From Bacteroidota bacterium (GTDB lineage: Bacteria > Bacteroidota > Bacteroidia > Chitinophagales > Chitinophagaceae), in the NCBI GenBank assembly GCA_025361325.1, contig JANYAL010000147.1, positions 1 to 20,414 on the forward strand: a stretch of DNA of 20,414 bases. Reading direction: 5' to 3'. Numbering within the stretch: position 1 is the first letter of the stretch; each line of letters starts with the position of its first letter. The translations under genes were made by a program, and so were the position numbers. The notes under the pieces are model-generated. The model saw only the letters and a program-made list of their open reading frames with translations, did not search any database and was not told the origin of the DNA. This document shows positions 1 through 6,955 of this stretch, in pieces.

Positions 1-21
1 AATAAGCATGGTGAACCTAGG

Positions 22-786
22 TCATTTTAGTTCTATAAATACAGGACAATGATCACTGTGTTTCACATCTGGATATATATCTGCGTATTTCAGCTTTTTT
101 TTCAGGGGTTCTGTAACAGTGATGTAATCAATACGCCAACCTTTGTTATTCAGTCTTACACTTGGAAAGCGCTGGCTCCACCAGCTGTAGCGGTGAGGTT
201 CAGGATGGAATTCCCGGAATGTATCTAGCCAGCCATTGTTGAGGAATTTGGTCATCCATTCCCTTTCTTGAGGTAAAAAACCACTACTGTTCTTATTCCC
301 TTTCGGGTCATGGATATCGATCTCTGTATGCGCAATATTGAAGTCTCCAACCAGAACGATCTTAGGATATTTCTTTTTCAGTTTGTTTAAGTAAATAAAT
401 AATTCATCCAGCCAACGGTATTTAAAGGCTTGTCTTTCCTCTCCGCTTGTACCCGAAGGAAAGTAGGCATTGATGAGCCTGATATCCCCGAAATCGAGTT
501 GAATAATACGGCCTTCATCATCACTTTCGGAATGACCGTTTCCGAACGTCACTTTGTCGGGTGCGATTTTGGAGAAAACGGCAACACCGCTGTATCCCTT
601 TTTTTTTGCACTATACCAGTAATGGTGGAATCCTAGTGCTTCAAATAGTTTCACATCCACATCCTGTTTGTTTGCTTTGGTCTCCTGAAGACAGATGATA
701 TCTGCAGGATCGGTCTTCAACCAATCAAGGAACCCTTTTTTAAGTGCGGCGCGGATGCCATTCACATTATAGGAAATGATCCTCAT
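22..786 (-). CDS. xth: Exodeoxyribonuclease III / AP endonuclease
   Basis: A 254-residue Mg-dependent endonuclease/exonuclease/phosphatase-fold protein that incises DNA 5' of abasic sites and trims 3' ends in base excision repair. The family motifs are all visible in order: NVNGIRAA near the N-terminus, the metal-binding glutamate in LQETKA (E35), NAYFPSG, GDFNIA (D148, N150), WRIDYI and the terminal SDH (D245, H246). Length and motif order match complete ExoIII/APE1-like enzymes, so nothing appears truncated. The ATG at 786 directly precedes the conserved RIISYNVNG strand, which fixes the start. The gene ends 21 bases from the window edge. The upstream neighbour (836-1630) is on the same strand 49 bases away, so joint transcription is possible, but the functions look unrelated. 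I see no clear TAnnTTTG promoter before it. The paralogue within the family (for example ExoA type) cannot be settled by eye. Confidence 0.95.
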   Translation of the reverse strand: MRIISYNVNGIRAALKKGFLDWLKTDPADIICLQETKANKQDVDVKLFEALGFHHYWYSAKKKGYSGVAVFSKIAPDKVTFGNGHSESDDEGRIIQLDFGDIRLINAYFPSGTSGEERQAFKYRWLDELFIYLNKLKKKYPKIVLVGDFNIAHTEIDIHDPKGNKNSSGFLPQEREWMTKFLNNGWLDTFREFHPEPHRYSWWSQRFPSVRLNNKGWRIDYITVTEPLKKKLKYADIYPDVKHSDHCPVFIELK

Positions 787-835
787 GATTCTTGATTAGA
801 TGATATGCAAGGTTATGAATGGTTTCAACGTCATA

Positions 836-1630
836 TTATTTACCAACCGGGAAGGTAACACCTAAATTTAAGATCATTTCATATGTTCCGAAATTCTGTT
901 TTGCGGTACCCTGATACACTTTTAAGTTACTATATCTGGCGTAATCCAGTTTATTGCAGTATTCCAGGTAAATAATGTTGAAAAAAGTGGTCCGGATTGC
1001 AGCTTCCGAGCCTAAATTCCATCCGCCTAATTGAAAACCCTTGTTGTTCGGTTTTCCAAAAAATGAATTTTCCACATGTGGTATCACCGGCCCGATGCCC
1101 GCTTTTCCCAGCAGGTCGATTCTTATATGCCTGCTGTGATACCATTGCCAACGTTTTACTATATTGAATAACAGAAAATTGGCGCCATTATTCAGGTAAT
1201 AATAAAAACCATTTGCAGCATTGAAATTCACTGTGGAATCGATTTGTACTTTATTTATAGTACCCTTAATATGAGCAGTCTGGTCCGCAAATATGTACTT
1301 CGTATGGTCAAAATTGATCTCGAATGCCAGCCCTTTTTCCCGGTTGATGAATAATCCCAGGCGGTAATTGTACTGGGGTATGCTGATGGCTTTGGTAAAC
1401 AAGCCCTCGTCCCAACCCCGGTGATCATGTCCTTTGATATTAACGAACCCGTAGCTGTTCCCCAGCTCAGGCTGGTTAACCTTGACATCACTGTTGGTAT
1501 ACCATTCAGTATTGTACCCCCAGGAAAAATAGAATTCCTTTTTCCTATCCTTCTTTTTCATCTGCGCCTGGGTATGAAGCGATGCGAAAATTAACGTAAT
1601 CACCCAAAGGGAAAGTAATAATTTTCTCAT
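836..1630 (-). CDS. Secreted protein of unknown function, probable outer-membrane beta-barrel
   Basis: I do not recognise this 264-residue protein beyond its general type. It begins with a clear Sec signal peptide (basic MRK, hydrophobic LLLSLWVITLIFASL, then HTQAQ with likely cleavage after TQA). The mature part is rich in aromatic residues and in alternating polar/hydrophobic stretches such as YNYRLGLFINRE and WYHSRHIRIDLLG. It ends in a short strand, MILNLGVTFPVGK, as in small Bacteroidota outer-membrane barrels. No enzyme motif is seen. A possible promoter lies just upstream (1652-1685). The gene sits between xth and metH without an obvious functional link to either. It could also be a soluble periplasmic protein. 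The coding call is firm, the barrel call moderate. Confidence 0.7.
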   Translation of the reverse strand: MRKLLLSLWVITLIFASLHTQAQMKKKDRKKEFYFSWGYNTEWYTNSDVKVNQPELGNSYGFVNIKGHDHRGWDEGLFTKAISIPQYNYRLGLFINREKGLAFEINFDHTKYIFADQTAHIKGTINKVQIDSTVNFNAANGFYYYLNNGANFLLFNIVKRWQWYHSRHIRIDLLGKAGIGPVIPHVENSFFGKPNNKGFQLGGWNLGSEAAIRTTFFNIIYLEYCNKLDYARYSNLKVYQGTAKQNFGTYEMILNLGVTFPVGK

Positions 1631-1651
1631 GGAATGTCATTATTTAGCCTA

Positions 1652-1685
1652 TAAAATTAATGAAATAAAACTGCCTGAAGTCAAA
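1652..1685 (-). promoter_or_regulatory. Possible promoter of the 836-1630 gene
   Basis: Read on the minus strand, TTTG (1682-1685) is followed after 22 bases by TAATTTTA (1652-1659), which matches the Bacteroidota -7 element TAnnTTTG except for the last base. It lies about 22 bases upstream of the ATG at 1630. The mismatch and the long spacing make this a weak call. The rest of the 277-base spacer (1631-1907) shows no gene and no convincing intrinsic terminator for the gene ending at 1908. Confidence 0.3.
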
Positions 1686-1907
1686 CAAGAGGTTTTCTGT
1701 CAGCTGTAATTATATTTCAGATTAGGCACATGCCGTCAGTTTATTGATGGAGAAAAAAATCTTTATAAGTCTTAATTCTAGTTGACTTGTGAAAATATCA
1801 GCCTTTTTGGAAAATAATTAACCCATTGTACAAGCTTCTGATAACTCGCAGAAAACGATCTTTTCTTCTGATTCATTCTCTTTGCAGGGGTACGATAAAC
1901 ATATATC

Positions 1908-4628
1908 CTAATCCAGTATCGGCCGCAGCCATTTCGTGGCATCATCCAATGACATCCCTTTGCGCCTGGCGTAATCTTTCAACTGGTCATTATTGATTTT
2001 GCCTACACCAAAATATTTACTTTCAGGGAGGGCAAAATACCAACCGCAAACTGAAGATGCGGGGTACATGGCAAGAGATTCTGTGAGCGTTATACCCGTG
2101 GTGTCCCTTCCTCCCAACAATTCAAATAATTTATATTTCTCGGTATGATCCGGACAGGCAGGATAACCCGGGGCAGGCCTTATACCCCGATATTCCTCAT
2201 GGATCAATTGTTCATTGCTCAGTTCCTCCTGTTTTGCATAACCCCAGTATTCCAGGCGTGTTCTTTTATGGAGCAGTTCTGCGAATGCTTCGGCCAGCCT
2301 GTCGGCGAGCGCTTGCAGGATGATCTTATTATAATCATCATGCTTTGCTTCGAAGTTTTTGATGTGTTCTTCAATACCCGTTATGGTAACACTGAAAGCA
2401 CCAATGTAATCCTGGTAATTCTTTTCAGCAGGTGCAATAAAATCGGCCAGTGACAGGTTTGGTTGGCCATCTGCTTTCTTTACCTGTTGCCTCAGGAACT
2501 CCAGTTTTACGGTTGCTGTACTGCCTTTTACATCTATAGTGTCAGATGCTGTTCTATTGGCGGGCCAGAAACCAATCACCCCTTTTGCCTTCAGCCATTT
2601 TTCTTTGATAATCTCTTTCAGAAGTGTTTTTGCATCCTGGTAAAGTTTGGTGGCTTCAGGACCGATCACTTCATCATGTAAGATGGCCGGGAACCTGCCA
2701 TGCATTTCCCAGGCAATGAAGAAAGGCTGCCAGTCAATAAAGGATGCGATCTCCAACAGCGGGTAGTCATCCAGGATCCGGATTCCAGTGAATGAAGGTG
2801 CCTCGGGTTTGTAATTATCCCAGTCTATTTTGGCTGGGTTTCTTTGGGTTTCTTCATAACGCAGATAAACCTTTGCTGATCTTTTATTGCCAAATTCCTC
2901 CTTCAATTTATCATACTCCATCCTGATGGAATCCAGGAAAACCGGTTTCTGTTCTTTGCTGAGCAGGCTCCCAGCAACGGTTACACTTCTGCTGGCGTCC
3001 AGTACATGAATCACGCCGTGGTCATACTGGGGGGCAATTTTTACGGCCGTATGCATACGGGAGGTAGTGGCACCACCAATCATCAAAGGCTGTTTCATTC
3101 CGCGGCGCTTCATTTCATGTGCCAAATGAACCATTTCGTCCAGGGAAGGGGTTATCAACCCGCTTAACCCGATGATGTCGACGTGCTCTTTTATGGCAGT
3201 ATCCAGGATCTTATCTGCTGACACCATCACACCCAGGTCGATGATGTCATACCCGTTGCATCCAAGAACGACACCTACGATGTTCTTTCCGATATCATGT
3301 ACATCACCCTTGACCGTGGCAAGGAGGATCCGGGCTGCACCGGCCGATTCCTCACTGGTTGTGCCTGCGGCAAGATGCGCCTGTTTCCGGTCCTCTTTTT
3401 CCTGTTCTATAAAAGGGGTCAATACAGCCACAGCTTTTTTCATTACCCGTGCACTTTTTACCACCTGCGGCAGGAACATCTTACCCGAGCCAAACAGGTC
3501 GCCCACTACATTCATTCCATCCATTAGCGGCCCTTCAATTACATCCAACGGCTTTGCATATTTCAAACGAGCTTCTTCCGTATCAGTTACAATATAGTCA
3601 GTGATGCCATTCACCAGTGAATGAGTTAGGCGTTTTTCCACTTCATCATTTCTCCATTTCTCGTCTTTGATCTCCACTTTACCCTTTGCCTTGACGGTTT
3701 CTGCATATATGATCAGTTTTTCCGTTGCTTCGTTACTATCATTATTCCTGTTCATCAAAACATCCTCGCAAAGGTTCCGAAGTGTGGGTTCGATCTCATC
3801 ATATACCACCAGTTGCCCGGCATTCACAATGCCCATATCCATTCCGGCTTTGATAGCATGATACAGGAACACACTGTGAATGGCTTCCCGCACATGGTCA
3901 TTACCTCTGAAGGAAAATGACACATTGCTAACTCCGCCACTGACCTTAGACAGGGGCATTAATCTTTTTATCTCATGGGTGGCCTCAATGAAATCCACCG
4001 CATAATTATTGTGTTCTTCTATACCTGTGGCCACGGCAAATATGTTGGGGTCGAAGATGATATCCGATGGATCATATCCAACCTGTTGTGTGAGTATGTC
4101 ATAGGCTCTCCGGCATATCTCCACTTTGCGGTCTTTCGTATCGGCCTGTCCTTTTTCATCAAAAGCCATCACGATAACCGCAGCACCGAAGCTTTTGCAA
4201 ATAAAGGCCTGCTCCATGAATGTTATTTCACCCGCTTTCAGTGAAATGGAATTCACAATGCATTTTCCCTGTACGCATTTAAGTCCTGCCTCAATGATTC
4301 CGAAATTAGAGGAATCAATCATGATAGGGATCCTGGCTATATCCGGCTCAGCCTGGACCAGGTACAGGAAAGTTCTCATGGCCGTTACGCCGTCCAGCAG
4401 GGCGTCATCCATATTCACATCAATGACCTGGGCACCGCTTTCCACTTGTTGGCGTGCAACGCCCAGAGCCTCTTCATATCTATCCTCACGAACCAGTCGG
4501 GCGAATTTTTTACTGCCGGTAACGTTTGTTCGTTCTCCAATGTTCACAAAATTGGTTTCCGGCCTTACTGTCAGGGGCTCCAATCCGCTTAACCGAAGAA
4601 AAGGTTTGATATGTATCGATTCGCTCAT
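1908..4628 (-). CDS. metH: Methionine synthase, C-terminal subunit (pterin-, B12- and AdoMet-binding domains)
   Basis: This 906-residue protein is the C-terminal three quarters of cobalamin-dependent methionine synthase. It takes the methyl group from 5-methyltetrahydrofolate onto cob(I)alamin and holds the cofactor that passes it to homocysteine. The pterin-binding barrel starts near residue 28 ([13 protein letters not shown]) and includes [12 protein letters not shown] and IDSSNF. The cobalamin cap follows near residues 330-400. The B12 Rossmann domain has the DVHDIG signature with the cobalt-ligating His at about 444, then [13 protein letters not shown] and GGATTS. The reactivation domain fills about residues 590-906 and keeps [18 protein letters not shown] and the late [13 protein letters not shown]. 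The homocysteine-binding domain is absent here and is encoded by the gene 42 bases upstream (4671-5690). Together they give 1245 residues, close to the single-chain enzyme of E. coli. No internal damage is seen. Confidence 0.96.
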   Translation of the reverse strand: MSESIHIKPFLRLSGLEPLTVRPETNFVNIGERTNVTGSKKFARLVREDRYEEALGVARQQVESGAQVIDVNMDDALLDGVTAMRTFLYLVQAEPDIARIPIMIDSSNFGIIEAGLKCVQGKCIVNSISLKAGEITFMEQAFICKSFGAAVIVMAFDEKGQADTKDRKVEICRRAYDILTQQVGYDPSDIIFDPNIFAVATGIEEHNNYAVDFIEATHEIKRLMPLSKVSGGVSNVSFSFRGNDHVREAIHSVFLYHAIKAGMDMGIVNAGQLVVYDEIEPTLRNLCEDVLMNRNNDSNEATEKLIIYAETVKAKGKVEIKDEKWRNDEVEKRLTHSLVNGITDYIVTDTEEARLKYAKPLDVIEGPLMDGMNVVGDLFGSGKMFLPQVVKSARVMKKAVAVLTPFIEQEKEDRKQAHLAAGTTSEESAGAARILLATVKGDVHDIGKNIVGVVLGCNGYDIIDLGVMVSADKILDTAIKEHVDIIGLSGLITPSLDEMVHLAHEMKRRGMKQPLMIGGATTSRMHTAVKIAPQYDHGVIHVLDASRSVTVAGSLLSKEQKPVFLDSIRMEYDKLKEEFGNKRSAKVYLRYEETQRNPAKIDWDNYKPEAPSFTGIRILDDYPLLEIASFIDWQPFFIAWEMHGRFPAILHDEVIGPEATKLYQDAKTLLKEIIKEKWLKAKGVIGFWPANRTASDTIDVKGSTATVKLEFLRQQVKKADGQPNLSLADFIAPAEKNYQDYIGAFSVTITGIEEHIKNFEAKHDDYNKIILQALADRLAEAFAELLHKRTRLEYWGYAKQEELSNEQLIHEEYRGIRPAPGYPACPDHTEKYKLFELLGGRDTTGITLTESLAMYPASSVCGWYFALPESKYFGVGKINNDQLKDYARRKGMSLDDATKWLRPILD

Positions 4629-4670
4629 AATTCATTATTTACCCGGAGGTTCAACAAATCCTGTACGCTG

Positions 4671-5690
4671 TCAGGTCAAAACCTCATCCATGATTGGTAA
4701 TTCCCTGGGTTTATATTTTTTTACTTCATCCGCAATGTGTTTGATATGATCTGGTGTGGTACCGCAGCATCCGCCTACGATATTCACAAAGCCCTCCCGG
4801 GCCCATTCCTCAATGATGTGGGCGGTCTCTTCCGGCTGTTCATCGTATTCCCCGAACGCATTGGGCAACCCTGCATTGGGATACGCAGAAGTATAGCAAT
4901 TTGCGATCTGTGACAATTCCTCTATATGCGGCCTCATCTGGGCGGCACCCAATGCACAGTTCAAACCTATACTCAGCGGCCTGGCATGCAGGACTGAAAT
5001 ATAAAACGCTTCCAGGGTCTGGCCGCTGAGCGTTCTTCCGCTTGCATCAGTAATAGTTCCACTTATCATGATCGGCAATTCGGTCTTACCGGTTTGCCTG
5101 AAATATTTTTTTATAGCATAGATGGCTGCTTTGGCATTTAAGGTATCAAAAATGGTCTCAACCAGTAATATATCTACCCCTCCGTCTACCAGTCCCCGGA
5201 TCTGTTCCATATAAGCCTCAGTCACCTCATCAAAAGTCACTGCCCTGTAGCCCGGGTTATTTACGTCAGGTGAAAGGGACAATGTTTTATTCAAAGGGCC
5301 TATGGCTCCTGCCACAAACCTGGGTTTGGAAGGGTCTTTGGCTGTGTATTCGTCAGCGATTTCTCGTGCACACAGGGCAGCATCAACATTCAATTCATAA
5401 GCCAGGGACTGCATGTCATAGTCGGCCTGGGCTATTGAAGTGCTGCTGAATGTATTGGTCTCAATGATATCAGCACCAGCCTCCAGATATTCCCGGTGAA
5501 TGGCTTCCACTATGCCTGGCTGGGTGATACTCAGCAGGTCATTATTGCCTTTTACATCGGTATGCCAGTCCTTGAAACGATCGCCCCTGTAATCCTTTTC
5601 CTGGAGTTTATACTTTTGAATCATGGTTCCCATGGCCCCATCAATGATTAGGATGCGTTCTTTAAGACAGTCCCTGATATTCTTATTCAT
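4671..5690 (-). CDS. metH: Methionine synthase, N-terminal homocysteine S-methyltransferase subunit
   Basis: A 339-residue zinc-dependent homocysteine methyltransferase barrel corresponding to the first domain of MetH. It binds homocysteine and accepts the methyl group from methylcobalamin carried by the partner gene at 1908-4628. The nucleotides encode [11 protein letters not shown] near the N-terminus, ETNTFSST, and the three zinc ligands: C245 in GLNCALGA and C308/C309 in [11 protein letters not shown] place the start at 5690 (MNKNIRDCL) rather than at the upstream in-frame ATG at 5735. The family begins just before the [11 protein letters not shown] strand, and the 15 extra residues look like leader sequence. 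Only 42 bases separate it from the second metH gene, so they are surely co-transcribed. A promoter and a long structured leader lie upstream (5691-5892). An alternative reading as a stand-alone betaine- or SMM-type methyltransferase is unlikely given the neighbour. Confidence 0.94.
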   Translation of the reverse strand: MNKNIRDCLKERILIIDGAMGTMIQKYKLQEKDYRGDRFKDWHTDVKGNNDLLSITQPGIVEAIHREYLEAGADIIETNTFSSTSIAQADYDMQSLAYELNVDAALCAREIADEYTAKDPSKPRFVAGAIGPLNKTLSLSPDVNNPGYRAVTFDEVTEAYMEQIRGLVDGGVDILLVETIFDTLNAKAAIYAIKKYFRQTGKTELPIMISGTITDASGRTLSGQTLEAFYISVLHARPLSIGLNCALGAAQMRPHIEELSQIANCYTSAYPNAGLPNAFGEYDEQPEETAHIIEEWAREGFVNIVGGCCGTTPDHIKHIADEVKKYKPRELPIMDEVLT

Positions 5691-5763
5691 AAAAAACATT
5701 AATATAAATGAATCAAAGCTGGTTTGTTGTATCAAAAGGCCGTGAAAAAGAATCCTGGAATCA

Positions 5764-5842
5764 AATAAACGAGAACCGTCCGTGAAGATGTCTGGAATGC
5801 TATCGTTTATTAGTTCAATTTTACAGGCCGAACAATAAACAA
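5764..5842 (-). promoter_or_regulatory. metH leader with two mutually exclusive hairpins
   Basis: In the predicted metH transcript, segment B (reading AATAAACGA, plus-strand 5803-5811) can pair perfectly over 9 bp with downstream segment C (TCGTTTATT, 5764-5772), enclosing 30 bases. It can also pair over 9 positions with upstream segment A (TTGTTTATT, 5834-5842), with one G-U pair. Both pairings use B, so only one can form. The arrangement resembles an attenuator or riboswitch expression platform, but I see neither a B12-box nor a recognisable SAM riboswitch. The three segments are AT-rich, so chance is possible. What is seen is the complementarity; the regulatory role is inference. Confidence 0.4.
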
Positions 5843-5861
5843 ATCCACCTGAATATGATTA

Positions 5862-5892
5862 CAAATTTATGCCAGAAATGCCATAACGCAAA
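5862..5892 (-). promoter_or_regulatory. Predicted metH promoter (TTTG-N19-TAAATTTG)
   Basis: On the minus strand a -33 TTTG (5889-5892) is followed after 19 bases by TAAATTTG (5862-5869), a perfect match to the Bacteroidota -7 consensus TAnnTTTG with good spacing. Transcription would begin near 5855, leaving a leader of about 165 nt before the ATG at 5690. That leader is unusually long for this group and contains the competing hairpins at 5764-5842. Confidence 0.7.
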
Positions 5893-6184
5893 ATGTCAGG
5901 GCATTTTAGGCTGAAATGAATACCCTTGTAACTGGTTCATGGAAGTAATAATAAGTCTTCCTGTGCAGGAAGCATTTTAAATAGTTCGGTTCTGAGAAAT
6001 AAGGTTTCATCCTGTTTGGCTTCCTACAATTTTCCGTTCTCTTTCTTCAAGGTAATGAATGTAATATGGGGTAACGTGGTGTATCCCGTATAAAATTAAT
6101 AACCGAAACCTCATTGCTGAAATGGGATGAATGCTCCTTTATTTACTCCCAATTTGTAATTTGAACTGCTGAAAAGAACTGAAC

Positions 6185-6955
6185 TTATTTTTCATCTCCC
6201 AGCCAATGTTTAAAATCGGCTGAGCGCTCTGTGCTTACAATGGTCTCATGCTTGGCAGATGGATTCAATTTTACCAATACCCTGCTTTTCGAGTAGGCCA
6301 GCATTTCTGCTATAGAATGGATTCCAATAATGTATTGCCGGTTAATACGGAAGAAGGTCTTAGGGTCAAGGGTGGATTCCAGTGTATCCAGGTTAAAATC
6401 AATCACAAAACGGCGGCTGTCCCGGGTACACAAGAAATTCACTTTATCCTCTGTATAGAAATATACTACATCCTCTATATTTATGGTCTTTATATGCTCT
6501 CCATACCTGACCACAAAGCGTTTTTTATATTCTGTACCCCCCGGACTGAAGGATTGCAGTAATTTATTGATGTCTATGACCGGTTCAGCAGCAGACCGGT
6601 TGATCTTCTTGTATTTTGTGACCGCTTTTTCAAGCTCATCTTTCCTGATGGGTTTAAGCAAATAATCAATGCTGTTCACTTTAAAGGCCTCTATGGCATA
6701 TTGGTCATATGCCGTCGTGAAAATAACCGGGCATACCAGGTCGATCTTTTTATATATCTCAAAACTCAGCCCGTCCGATAATTGTATATCCGAGATGATC
6801 AAATCGGGAGAAGGGTTTTCCCTGAACCATTTTAGGGCGGAGGAAACGCTAACGATATTTTCCAGCACGGTAGCTTCCGGAACGATATCAAGCAGCATCT
6901 TCTGCAGTCGCTTGGCAGCTGGTTCCTCATCCTCTATGATCAATATATTAAGCAT
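6185..6955 (-). CDS. LytTR-family response regulator
   Basis: A 256-residue response regulator made of a receiver domain (about 1-120) and a LytTR DNA-binding domain (about 143-250). The receiver has the acidic pair in IIEDEEP, the phospho-acceptor D56 in IISDIQLSDG, the switch threonines in FTTAYD, and K101 in LLKPIRKDEL, so it should be phosphorylatable. The LytTR part shows IKTINIEDVVYFYTEDKVN, FFRINRQYIIGI and VSTERSADFKHWLG, typical of regulators that bind direct repeats upstream of target promoters. Its ATG overlaps the last eight bases of the sensor gene (ATGCTTAA), which implies translational coupling and makes the two a cognate pair. It is the last gene of the five-gene operon starting at 11950, so autoregulation of the envelope genes is plausible. 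Target genes cannot be identified from the window. Confidence 0.94.
   Translation of the reverse strand: MLNILIIEDEEPAAKRLQKMLLDIVPEATVLENIVSVSSALKWFRENPSPDLIISDIQLSDGLSFEIYKKIDLVCPVIFTTAYDQYAIEAFKVNSIDYLLKPIRKDELEKAVTKYKKINRSAAEPVIDINKLLQSFSPGGTEYKKRFVVRYGEHIKTINIEDVVYFYTEDKVNFLCTRDSRRFVIDFNLDTLESTLDPKTFFRINRQYIIGIHSIAEMLAYSKSRVLVKLNPSAKHETIVSTERSADFKHWLGDEK

Larger units (their letters stand above)
5691..6184. other. Intergenic region between the LytTR regulator and metH
   Basis: This 494-base stretch holds no convincing gene on either strand. The left third is the metH leader and promoter. A near-perfect palindrome lies at 5957-5972 (CTTCCTG, TG, CAGGAAG), about 65 bases upstream of the metH -33 element. 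It could be an operator or a weak hairpin terminator of the operon that ends at 6185, although no T-run follows it in either direction. The remainder (about 5973-6184) is AT-rich with stop codons in all frames, and I see nothing else in it. Confidence 0.6.

Noticed and set aside
4126..4749. Plus-strand frame of 207 codons opposite metH
   Set aside because: It is fully antisense to strongly conserved metH sequence, is serine/threonine-rich as such shadows usually are, and has no recognisable motif.
5691..5892. Cobalamin or SAM riboswitch in the metH leader
   Set aside because: I looked for the B12-box and for SAM-I/SAM-II core patterns and did not find them; only generic competing hairpins are visible.
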